Shown: positions 15,854-22,771 of the stretch, piece after piece | Position numbering within the stretch: position 1 is the first letter of the stretch | Layout of the letters: each line of letters opens with the position of its first letter | Assembly: GCA_938045545.1 (NCBI GenBank) | Contig: CALIBN010000024.1 | Location: 1 to 64,000, forward strand | DNA length: 64,000 bases | Source of the DNA: an uncultured archaeon | Lineage (GTDB): Archaea > Thermoproteota > EX4484-205 > JAAOZP01 | Direction: 5' to 3' | Program-made: the position numbers and the translations under genes | Notes under the pieces: model-generated | The model's database searches: none | What the model saw: the letters and a program-made list of their open reading frames with translations, nothing else | Told to the model about the DNA's origin: nothing

Positions 15854-17548
15854 CTAGCGCCGAGCCCCGTAGTCTTCACTGGTTTCTTTAGTAACCAGGT
15901 ACTGCAGGTCGGTCTCAGGATCCTTAACCGGGATGATCCTTATTCCGCCGACCCTGCTCACCTTCTTCACGTTCTCCGGGTATTTCCCCCCGTGAAGGTG
16001 GAAGATTTTAACCCTGTGTCCTCTTTTAACGATCTGCTCTAGACAGGGAAGCGCCTCCTCAATGTTCTGCCAGCCGCAATCCGTTATAATGTTTATCAAA
16101 ACCCTGTTCTCGCTCTCGGAGACGAGCCTCATGATCTCGTTTAGAGGAAGTATCGTCATTCCCCCGAAGTAGAGCGCTAAGGACAATTCCTTCTCAAGCG
16201 TCGAGCCCTGCCATTCTACAGAGTAGTAGTCTGTTGAGAAGGCTATTGAAGCTGTTTTCCCACCTATTCTCTCCACGGAAAGCAGGTTGATGAAGGCTGA
16301 GGTTGCAGCATTATGGATAACCTCCTGCATGCTTCTGCTGGCGTCTAAAACTATTAGGCTTGAGGGCACGTTGCTTACCGTCATGCTGCTCCCCTTCCCC
16401 TTAACCTCGCTCTGCCATTTCACCGTGTTTATTTCAATCCGCAGCCTTCCCTCGTCGAGGCTGGCCTCCAGATCAAGGTCTTCAACCTCGTCCTCAATGT
16501 TCCAATCCATGGGGTAGCTGGATATTGCTAGATTCGGCTCAGGCCTCCTGCCCTCCTCAAGATATACGAGCATCGTCCTCCTCGCCCTAGCCCTATACCA
16601 GCATACTTTCCAGAAGAGCTCTTCAACCATCTCGTTAGTCAACCCGGTGTACGGCTTGCTTACGCTCGTAGGCAGCCTGGGCTCCTGCCCGCCCTCAGGC
16701 TTAGCGCGGCGTATTCCCCCGGCTTCTCCCCTTCTGGTCTTTTTCCCACCCGCCGCTTTACCGCTTTTCCTAATCGTCTTCTTAATCTCCTCAAGCTCAG
16801 AGTTCTTCAGCCTCGATTTAACCCAGTACTCGTAAAACCTTCTCGCCTCCTCGCTGTTTTTTATTCCCCCAAGCACCTCGTTAATCTTCTCAATAGTGTT
16901 CCTGCTCAAGTCCTCCCTTAAGGGGATGCTCGCGCCCGGGCCGGCAAGCTGCCTCGGTATTTCGGCTTTAACCCTGTTTAAAGAGAGGATGAGCGCCACC
17001 AGCCTCACTTTACTAAACCAGTTTCTTTCAGACCTCATAACCATGCTGATTTGCCTAGCCACGTTTTCAACGTTATAGTCGTATTCCCTATGGCTCTTTC
17101 TCAAGATGTGCCTGTAGGCTGCCTGAATATACCTTCCAACCCCCCTCTGCGAAGTGTTTAGAAACTGTTCGACGTGATAAGGTGTTTCCCCGAACCTGCT
17201 TAAAAGGTAGAAGCAGTCAACGTTCAAGTCGGCGAACAGCAAGACTGAGAAATACGCGGTGCCCCAGTCCTTGCACGCACCGTAAGCCTCCTTCACCAGC
17301 TCGTAAGCCGTCCTAATGTCATACGGGCAGTAGTGCAGATGAGCAATCTCATGCCTGATGACGGACCTAAGATATTTTTCACCGTCAACCTTCTTCGGAA
17401 CCGCCTCCGGAGAAATATGTACTTTTGAATCCACCACGAAAAAGGGTTTGCCACCTTCACCGTCATGCTTCACTTCCAGTTCGCACGGTGGGAAATAGAG
17501 TTCACTCCTAACCTGCGCGAAAATCCTTCTTACTTCTTCATCGTCCAT
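15854..17548 (-). CDS. VWA-domain protein with an HExxH domain, MoxR partner
   Basis: The N-terminal third has a zinc-protease-like motif, RHEIAHLHYCPYD, near residue 65, of the kind seen in DUF2201-type proteins. A basic linker around residues 255-290 leads to a C-terminal von Willebrand A domain with the MIDAS motif LDASRSM near residue 400. It lies two bases after the MoxR-family AAA gene, and such pairs form chaperone-like or metal-insertase machines that remodel target complexes. The substrate is unknown. The stop TAG is followed, after TTT, by an in-frame TGA supplied by TnpB element copy 1, which is inserted right at the 3' end. Confidence 0.82.
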   Translation of the reverse strand: MDDEEVRRIFAQVRSELYFPPCELEVKHDGEGGKPFFVVDSKVHISPEAVPKKVDGEKYLRSVIRHEIAHLHYCPYDIRTAYELVKEAYGACKDWGTAYFSVLLFADLNVDCFYLLSRFGETPYHVEQFLNTSQRGVGRYIQAAYRHILRKSHREYDYNVENVARQISMVMRSERNWFSKVRLVALILSLNRVKAEIPRQLAGPGASIPLREDLSRNTIEKINEVLGGIKNSEEARRFYEYWVKSRLKNSELEEIKKTIRKSGKAAGGKKTRRGEAGGIRRAKPEGGQEPRLPTSVSKPYTGLTNEMVEELFWKVCWYRARARRTMLVYLEEGRRPEPNLAISSYPMDWNIEDEVEDLDLEASLDEGRLRIEINTVKWQSEVKGKGSSMTVSNVPSSLIVLDASRSMQEVIHNAATSAFINLLSVERIGGKTASIAFSTDYYSVEWQGSTLEKELSLALYFGGMTILPLNEIMRLVSESENRVLINIITDCGWQNIEEALPCLEQIVKRGHRVKIFHLHGGKYPENVKKVSRVGGIRIIPVKDPETDLQYLVTKETSEDYGARR

Positions 17549-17550
17549 CT

Positions 17551-18771
17551 CTATTCGAGCCCGAGGCCCACCTTCAAGGTTTCCTCCCGGCTGATCCTGC
17601 CTTCCCTAACCCATTTCTCCTCTAGGGAAAACAGCTCCTCGGCGAAAACATTATCCTCAGCAGCTATTTCTTTAGCGGTCCTATATAGGCCTGGGCTGAA
17701 ACCGTTGTAAAGCTCGTTCAGGATGAACCATTGTTTCCTGGATTCTCGTTCAAACATTCTCTCCCTCTCCCTTTCAAGCAACTCGCTGATTTCCTTCAAG
17801 GGTTTCTCAGGGTTTAGGAAGCCTGTCCTATGTATGAGAACCCATTTAGCCATCTCGATCACATCCTTCTCCTCAACCTTTCCCTCAAGCCACTTCTTAG
17901 CCTTGACGAGTTGAAGCAGGATGAGGGTTGCCCTCTCGCTCGGAGGCTCCTTAACCCTGCTGCAGACGAACCTGGTGAAATGGCAGCCCTCGCACAGGAC
18001 TGGAAGGGGGACGCTGCTATGCTCCTTACCCCTGACGCACACTTGAAAGTCTCTGACGAGCGTGTTTATGAAGCCGATTAAACCTGGTTCAACCCCGGTT
18101 TCCTCAACCTCCCTCCTTATCTCCGCCAGGTCCCCCGGCTCCATGACGCGCGGCATGGATTTTATCAAATCGTAGCCGTAATCATTGTTCAACTCTTGGA
18201 GAGCGAATTTTTGGCTCACCGTGAGCGAACTCAGGTAGAGAGCAATGTCAAACCTGTCGTAGAACGGCGGAGGCTGTATGAAAGTCGTCACGTCACCCGG
18301 GTTCTCGTTAGCTATGAGAGTATAGTCTTCAACAGTATACTTCTGCCCGTAGGCCCATACTTCTCCGAACTGCATCAAATGATGAATGTTCGCAGTAGTG
18401 TAGGGGTTAAGCCTGTTCACCTCATCTATCCCCTTGCCCTGGGCCCGTACGAACTTAGCCCAGAGGACTTTCTCCCTGCCCTTCTTCTCAAGCGAAGGAA
18501 TATGGAGTCTTCCAACAACCTCCCCTCTCTTCACCTCGGAGGCTCCTGAAATGACGACAAACTCGTCTCCGAAGAGGCCTTTCAAAACAAGCAGCATCAG
18601 CGTGGACTTGCCTGTTCCCCTGGGCGCCCTTATCAGCGTTGTGGACTTCCTGTGAAGCAGGTTCAGCAAAAGTATTGAGATTACCTCCTCGTTGCCGATG
18701 AACCTTTTAGAAAGCTCTTCTCTCAGCCTTTCCACGAGAGGCCTCTTGCTACTCACGCTAACCATCCCCAT
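17551..18771 (-). CDS. moxR: MoxR-family AAA+ ATPase
   Basis: This AAA+ ATPase acts with VWA proteins. Walker A is RAPRGTGKSTL near residue 48, the Walker B region reads KGIDEVNRLNP near 112, and a sensor-like stretch is LIANENPGDVTTF near 150. A cluster of four Cys (CEGCHF, then CSRV and an earlier CVRG) in the second half could bind metal, which is not typical of MoxR. The gene overlaps the small membrane-protein gene upstream by 19 bases and is two bases from the VWA gene, so the three form an operon. HMG-CoA reductase is divergent. Confidence 0.85.
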   Translation of the reverse strand: MGMVSVSSKRPLVERLREELSKRFIGNEEVISILLLNLLHRKSTTLIRAPRGTGKSTLMLLVLKGLFGDEFVVISGASEVKRGEVVGRLHIPSLEKKGREKVLWAKFVRAQGKGIDEVNRLNPYTTANIHHLMQFGEVWAYGQKYTVEDYTLIANENPGDVTTFIQPPPFYDRFDIALYLSSLTVSQKFALQELNNDYGYDLIKSMPRVMEPGDLAEIRREVEETGVEPGLIGFINTLVRDFQVCVRGKEHSSVPLPVLCEGCHFTRFVCSRVKEPPSERATLILLQLVKAKKWLEGKVEEKDVIEMAKWVLIHRTGFLNPEKPLKEISELLERERERMFERESRKQWFILNELYNGFSPGLYRTAKEIAAEDNVFAEELFSLEEKWVREGRISREETLKVGLGLE

Positions 18772-19067
18772 GCGGCCGCTGCCAGGGAAACAATTAGGAG
18801 TAAAAGCAGTATTCTAAGCCTCAGCATGAGGCTTTTAATCCTCCTCTCCATCCAGTTAATCCTGTCGAGGATGTCGAAAGCAGTACTCCTGTCGAGATAA
18901 ATGTAGTCTCCAGAAGTCTTGTTCGAATACGCGAACTCCAGGAACCCTGTGAAAGAATACTTGTCTCTCTTAACCTCTTCATCCCAGGAGATCCTCTGCC
19001 CCTGCCTCTCAACCTTAATGTTGGTGGACTTCTCCTCTAAAAACTTTCTGAAACTTCTGCTCTCCAA
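18753..19067 (-). CDS. small tail-anchored protein of the MoxR-VWA operon
   Basis: The 104-aa protein has a charged cytoplasmic part and one C-terminal membrane helix (RLRILLLLLIVSLAAAAWGW), so it would be tail-anchored. It is first in the operon and overlaps moxR. It could recruit the MoxR-VWA pair to the membrane. No family recognised; the role is inferred from position and topology only. Confidence 0.6.
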   Translation of the reverse strand: MESRSFRKFLEEKSTNIKVERQGQRISWDEEVKRDKYSFTGFLEFAYSNKTSGDYIYLDRSTAFDILDRINWMERRIKSLMLRLRILLLLLIVSLAAAAWGWLA

Positions 19068-19150
19068 GCTGCATAACCATCGTGCGATGGTTTTTTAAGC
19101 ATTATCCTGTTTTTTAAGGCTTGAGAAGCCCCAGCTTACGTTTGAAAACG

Positions 19151-19158
19151 TTTTTAAC
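19151..19158 (+). promoter_or_regulatory. TATA box of the HMG-CoA reductase gene
   Basis: TTTTTAAC is centred about 26 bases before ATG 19181, which fits a leaderless transcript. A GTG at 19178 directly precedes the ATG and could be the start instead. Confidence 0.5.
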
Positions 19159-19180
19159 TTAGCCAAAAGGGTAAACGGTG

Positions 19181-20449
19181 ATGAGAACATCCAGAATACC
19201 GGGCTTCTACAATTTAAGCGTGGCGGAGAGGCTGAGCAGGATAGTAGAGTACGCCGGGCTGACGGAGGAGGAGGCTAAACTCCTCTCGAAAGAGGGCAAT
19301 CTAAGCCTAGAGACCGCTGACAGAATGGTTGAAAACGTGATTGGGACAATGGCTTACCCCTTCTCTGTTGCACTCAACTTCCTCATAGATGGTAAAGAGT
19401 ATATCGTCCCCATGGTTATAGAGGAAACCTCCGTCGTAGCGGCCGCCAGCAACGCTGCTAAAATGACTAGGGCGAAAGGAGGGATATTCACGGACGCCAC
19501 AGAGCCCATCATGATAGGGCAGGTGCAACTGACTGGAGTAACCAACCCCCTCACGGCTAAAATGAAGATCCTTGAACACAGGGACGAAATATTGAAGCTT
19601 GCCAACGATCAGGATCCTGTTCTCGTAAAGCTCGGCGGAGGCGCTAGAGATGTTGAAGTTAGAGTGGTGGATAGTAACGTGGGCCCAATGGTGATAACGC
19701 ATCTCCTAGTTGACGTTAGGGATGCGATGGGGGCGAACGCTGTCAACACTATGTGCGAAGCCGTAGCACCCCTGATAGAGAAAATAACCGGTGGAAAAGT
19801 ATATTTGAGGATAATATCGAACCTTGCCGATAGAAGACTCGTAAGGGCTAGAGCGACGGTTGCCAAAGAGGAGGTCGGCGGCGAGGAGGGTGTCGACGCA
19901 ATAGTGAAAGCATGGGCTTTCGCAGCAAGCGACCCCTATAGATGCTCAACACATAATAAGGGGATTATGAACGGTGTCATTGCAGTTGCTCTGGCTACTG
20001 GGCAGGACCATCGAGCTATAGAGGCGGGTGCCCACGCTTTCGCTGCAAGGACGGGCAAATACCTGCCTTTAACCGTCTGGGAAAAGGATGAGAATGGCGA
20101 TCTCGCTGGAACGCTGGAGATGCCCATGGCGGTTGGCTTAATAGGCGGGGCAACTAAAACTCACCCTATAGCGAGGATCGCGATTAAAATCCTTGGCGTT
20201 AAAACCGCGACGGAATTGGCGAGAGTGATGGGCGCCGTAGGTCTAGCTCAGAATCTTGCAGCCCTTAGAGCGTTGGCGCTCGAGGGGATTCAAGCAGGCC
20301 ATATGAGGCTTCACGCGCGTAACATAGCGATTATGGCGGGTGCCACGGGAGACCTGATTGAGAAGGTCGCTGAGCAGATGATTAAGGAAAGGAAGATAAG
20401 GTTCGATAGGGCCCAGGAGCTCGTCAAGGAATTCACGGAGAAGAAGTGA
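19181..20449 (+). CDS. mvaA: 3-hydroxy-3-methylglutaryl-CoA reductase, class II
   Basis: The enzyme makes mevalonate from HMG-CoA, the committed step towards archaeal isoprenoid lipids. The sequence closely follows the Pseudomonas mevalonii class II enzyme along its length. The catalytic residues are in place: Glu in VIEETSVVAAAS near residue 82, Lys in THNKGIMNG near 262, Asp in GQDHRAIEAG near 278 and His in LHARNIA near 376. Most archaea use class I, so class II is a sign of a bacterial-type origin, also seen in Archaeoglobus. The TGA stop is the first three bases of TnpB element copy 2. Confidence 0.95.
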   Translation: MRTSRIPGFYNLSVAERLSRIVEYAGLTEEEAKLLSKEGNLSLETADRMVENVIGTMAYPFSVALNFLIDGKEYIVPMVIEETSVVAAASNAAKMTRAKGGIFTDATEPIMIGQVQLTGVTNPLTAKMKILEHRDEILKLANDQDPVLVKLGGGARDVEVRVVDSNVGPMVITHLLVDVRDAMGANAVNTMCEAVAPLIEKITGGKVYLRIISNLADRRLVRARATVAKEEVGGEEGVDAIVKAWAFAASDPYRCSTHNKGIMNGVIAVALATGQDHRAIEAGAHAFAARTGKYLPLTVWEKDENGDLAGTLEMPMAVGLIGGATKTHPIARIAIKILGVKTATELARVMGAVGLAQNLAALRALALEGIQAGHMRLHARNIAIMAGATGDLIEKVAEQMIKERKIRFDRAQELVKEFTEKK

Positions 20450-20508
20450 CATCCCCATGCTAGGGTTCCCGGTTCGTCGCCCTGTGGGTTCATCCTACCG
20501 GGTTATGG
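20447..20508 (-). other. right end of element copy 2 / possible 3' part of its guide RNA
   Basis: On the minus strand it shows the same CCCGG...CCGGG outer pairing and CCC-TAGCAT-GGG terminal hairpin as copy 1, ending ATGTCA. If an omega RNA is made, its guide would be antisense to the last codons of the HMG-CoA reductase gene. RNA status is inferred. Confidence 0.55.
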
Positions 20509-21538
20509 GCTGTGTCAACTCAGCCCCTGCCATCCACATGTAGCGGATGGCTCGCTTCATTATGTTCATCGCTCCGTTGTAGTCTGCGTTGCATGAGTAG
20601 TTGCAGCTCTGGCATTTGAAGAGGCTTCCTTTGCGAGTTCCTCTATTTCCGCATTTATGGCATAGCTTCGAAGTGTTCTTCTCATTTACTTTTATTACTT
20701 TGATCCCGAGCCATCTAGCCTTGTACTCTATGAGCTTGCTGAGCTTGCGATAGGGGAATCCATTTAGTTTCCTGTTGAACCTCTTGCCCCTATCGCCATC
20801 CCTGATCCCCTTTAAGTTCCCCATTGCGATCATCGCATCCGTCTCCAAGGCCTCGTCCACTATCCTCCTGCTTATCTTATGCAGAATATCGTTCACCATC
20901 CTTCTTTCCCTATCTCCAATTTTCTTGATCGCGCCGTATGCCCTCTTCATGGCGAGGCTTCTTCTTAGGTAAAAGAAGCGTCCCCTGACCCTCCTCAGCT
21001 CCCTGCCGTAAAACTTTGGGACCGGGTTGCTGGAATTGACTGTCGTAGCGACCCACCTTATCCCCATATCTATGGCCAAGACATTCTTCGGGATCCTCTT
21101 CTCAACTTTCTTCTCAACGCAAATGTGGATGAACCACTCGTTGCCCCTGCGAATCACCTTGGCCTCCTTAAGCCCCATATCGCCCGTTATGGGCTCATGA
21201 GTCCTAATCGGAACCCTTATCCCTCCCCAAACGCCGTAGACGGGTATCTTAAGCAAGTAGGGGCTTTGCTCGATTTCAATTCGGTAGGTGTCGTTCCTCA
21301 GCATTAGCGGATACTCCCCCTCCTTCAGCTTCCCGTTCAGCCTCCTCAGAAACCTCTCCGCGGCTTGCTTCGTGGCAGAGTATACCATAGCGGATTTCTC
21401 TCCCCTCAGGTAGCGCTGGAAGCTCTCGTACTCGCGCCTAAGGAGTTCCTCTTCCTCCCTCTTAAGCTCAAGTATCTTCGCCTTTATAGTCTTCCTAGCT
21501 GTAACATAGTTACTTTTCTCTGATTCTGAAAAAGACAT
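20495..21538 (-). CDS. tnpB: TnpB (IS605 OrfB) with Gly at the RuvC-II Glu position
   Basis: This 347-aa protein is of the RNA-guided TnpB type. The N-terminal half is the helical/beta-barrel recognition region. RuvC-I reads LAIDMGIRW near residue 156 with its Asp. RuvC-II reads IAMGNLKGI near 239, where Gly replaces the usual Glu. A zinc ribbon CHKCG...CQSC spans about 294-312, and RuvC-III is CNADYNGAMNI near 322 with its Asp. A nearby Glu in KLIEYKARW could serve as a relocated catalytic residue, a rearrangement described for some TnpB and Fanzor proteins. Otherwise the protein would be a nuclease-dead, guide-directed DNA binder. The frame is intact, and a GGAGGTGG stretch precedes the ATG. 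Confidence 0.93.
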   Translation of the reverse strand: MSFSESEKSNYVTARKTIKAKILELKREEEELLRREYESFQRYLRGEKSAMVYSATKQAAERFLRRLNGKLKEGEYPLMLRNDTYRIEIEQSPYLLKIPVYGVWGGIRVPIRTHEPITGDMGLKEAKVIRRGNEWFIHICVEKKVEKRIPKNVLAIDMGIRWVATTVNSSNPVPKFYGRELRRVRGRFFYLRRSLAMKRAYGAIKKIGDRERRMVNDILHKISRRIVDEALETDAMIAMGNLKGIRDGDRGKRFNRKLNGFPYRKLSKLIEYKARWLGIKVIKVNEKNTSKLCHKCGNRGTRKGSLFKCQSCNYSCNADYNGAMNIMKRAIRYMWMAGAELTQPITR

Positions 21539-21575
21539 TTAGCACCACCTCCTGGGAGCCGGAGCGATAGCCCTG

Positions 21576-21594
21576 GCTAACGCTGATACTTAGC
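21576..21594 (-). other. left-end hairpin of element copy 2
   Basis: GCTAA and TTAGC pair across a 9-base loop. It is the counterpart of the 14700-14718 hairpin, with a compensatory base change. Confidence 0.55.
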
Positions 21595-21734
21595 GAAAGC
21601 CACGCTGGGCCTATACCCGATTAAAAGCGGGTTCCAGCCACTACAAAGCAGGCTAAGAGGTTCTTTCTAAAACTCCCTGTTTCATGCTCCTCCGCAGCTC
21701 CCAATTATGTTAAACAGATGGGAGGTATATAGAT

Positions 21735-21789
21735 ATTCTGATGGCATATGGATGTCACTCGGATGGAACACGGATGACACACGGCCGCC
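21735..21789. repeat. 11-bp iteron array B, upstream of the membrane winged-helix gene
   Basis: Five exact 11-bp units start at 21735, 21746, 21757, 21768 and 21779. The last is the partial unit ACACGGCCGCC. Similarity to array A begins before the repeats, at about 21713, and continues through the promoter to about 21860. The array ends at the TATA box of the gene at 21863. The arrangement suggests autoregulation. Confidence 0.82.
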
Positions 21790-21820
21790 TTTTTAAATAT
21801 GCGGAGGGGGCGTTGCAACG
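21790..21820 (+). promoter_or_regulatory. promoter with palindromic operator candidate
   Basis: CTTTTTAAATAT at about 21789-21800 is the TATA box. The perfect palindrome CGTTGCAACG is at 21811-21820. The block matches 77-105 before nurA in sequence and spacing. The start codon at 21863 is about 40 bases further on. Confidence 0.65.
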
Positions 21821-21862
21821 GAGTAAAGCATTTCTACCTCTCCGAATGTTAAAAGTAGGCAA

Positions 21863-22663
21863 ATGGGGATGCTGGGACACGTAGTGAGGCTGTTTTCCGC
21901 TGTAATCATTGGACTGCTGTTTTCATACCTCGTTTATCGGGCCTTGACCACTCTAGATAGTTTCCTAGCATCGATCCTCTCTCTCGGCCTCATGATGAGC
22001 ATGCCCCTCACGCTAATCCTGGTTTTCTACAACAGGCTTCGCTGGGGAGCATTTTTCTTCGTGGCCGTCTGGCTCCTCTACGCCTCAGCGGTATGGCTCT
22101 ACATGCTGGCCGGCTTTTTCACAACAGTCTTTCATGGACAGGCTTGGATACCCGTTTTCATATTAAGCATCGGCGGAATAGCCTTTCTCTTAGTTGTTCT
22201 CAGGAGGAGAGGGATAGGCCTCCCGCAGGTATTTCAAGGGAAAGGGGAGAGCTTGAAAGGTGTTAAAGAGATTCAGGAGGTTGCTGAGGAGCCCGTAGAA
22301 GGGGTCGTTGAGCCCGAGCCCCAAGAGGAGCCGGATTTCTCCCGAACCATGGAACTCCTGGATGAGGCCCACTGCAGGATCCTTGAAACCCTATTGGAGT
22401 CGGGCAGCCCGTATTCGAAGAAGGAGTTAGCCAAGGCTATTGGGGCAACATACAGAAGGGTTCTTAGGGCGGTCGAGGAGCTTGAGAAGCTTGGGCTCGT
22501 CGAGGTTAAGGAAGCACCGAGGAGTGCGAGGGGCTCCTCCGTAGTTCATGCCGTCAAGCTATCCCCAGCTGTATCTAGGAGGAGCGAGCTGGCCAAGGAG
22601 ATGGTTAAGAGGAGGATGGAGGAGCTCGGGGCGGTTAAGGGCAGGGCTAAAACAAGCGCATAA
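21863..22663 (+). CDS. membrane protein with a C-terminal winged helix (module regulator candidate)
   Basis: The protein has 266 aa. Four hydrophobic helices fill residues 1-112, followed by an acidic, Glu/Pro-rich linker (about 130-165). A winged-helix domain follows at about 168-235 (AHCRILETLLESGSPYSKKELAKAIGATYRRVLRAVEELEKLGLVEV), then a basic tail. It is a membrane-anchored DNA-binding protein. The gene is bracketed by iteron array B before it and inverted array C after it. It is transcribed away from tnpB and towards the HerA-like gene. It is absent from copies 1 and 3. That it binds the iterons is inference, but it is the only DNA-binding regulator in the module. Confidence 0.72.
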   Translation: MGMLGHVVRLFSAVIIGLLFSYLVYRALTTLDSFLASILSLGLMMSMPLTLILVFYNRLRWGAFFFVAVWLLYASAVWLYMLAGFFTTVFHGQAWIPVFILSIGGIAFLLVVLRRRGIGLPQVFQGKGESLKGVKEIQEVAEEPVEGVVEPEPQEEPDFSRTMELLDEAHCRILETLLESGSPYSKKELAKAIGATYRRVLRAVEELEKLGLVEVKEAPRSARGSSVVHAVKLSPAVSRRSELAKEMVKRRMEELGAVKGRAKTSA

Positions 22664-22671
22664 AACCCATC

Positions 22672-22737
22672 GTTTGCCGTGTGTTATCCGTATGACATCC
22701 GTGTTCCATCTGAGTGCCATCCGTGTTACATCGGGAT
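22672..22737. repeat. 11-bp iteron array C, inverted, upstream of the HerA-like gene
   Basis: On the minus strand, six 11-bp units read ATCCCGATGTA, ACACGGATGGC, ACTCAGATGGA, ACACGGATGTC, ATACGGATAAC and ACACGGCAAAC. The order of units, including the partial last one, mirrors array B, so this is an inverted copy of it. It begins eight bases after the winged-helix gene. A weak TATA-like CTTATGAAT at about 22739-22747 follows, 29 bases before the TTG start of the ATPase. Confidence 0.8.
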
Positions 22738-22771
22738 GCTTATGAATGGGGATATCGATGATTGAACGGAA

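Larger units (their letters stand above)
20447..21635 (-). mobile_element. IS605-type TnpB-only element, copy 2 (intact)
   Basis: The element is read on the minus strand. Its right end, at 20447, is the TGA stop of the HMG-CoA reductase gene. The part shared with copy 1 ends near 21603. A further hairpin (CCCG...CGGG, 21617-21632) just outside suggests the left end may extend to about 21635. No TnpA gene is present, so movement would need a transposase elsewhere. It stands back-to-back with the membrane winged-helix and HerA-like genes. Confidence 0.75.

Noticed and set aside
21735..22737. The 11-bp arrays as a CRISPR
   Set aside because: The units are directly adjacent without spacers and far too short, and no cas genes are present.
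21735..22737. Replication origin of a plasmid based on iterons
   Set aside because: Iterons suggest this, but no replication initiator, AT-rich unwinding stretch or plasmid gene is present, and the same array stands before a chromosomal repair operon.
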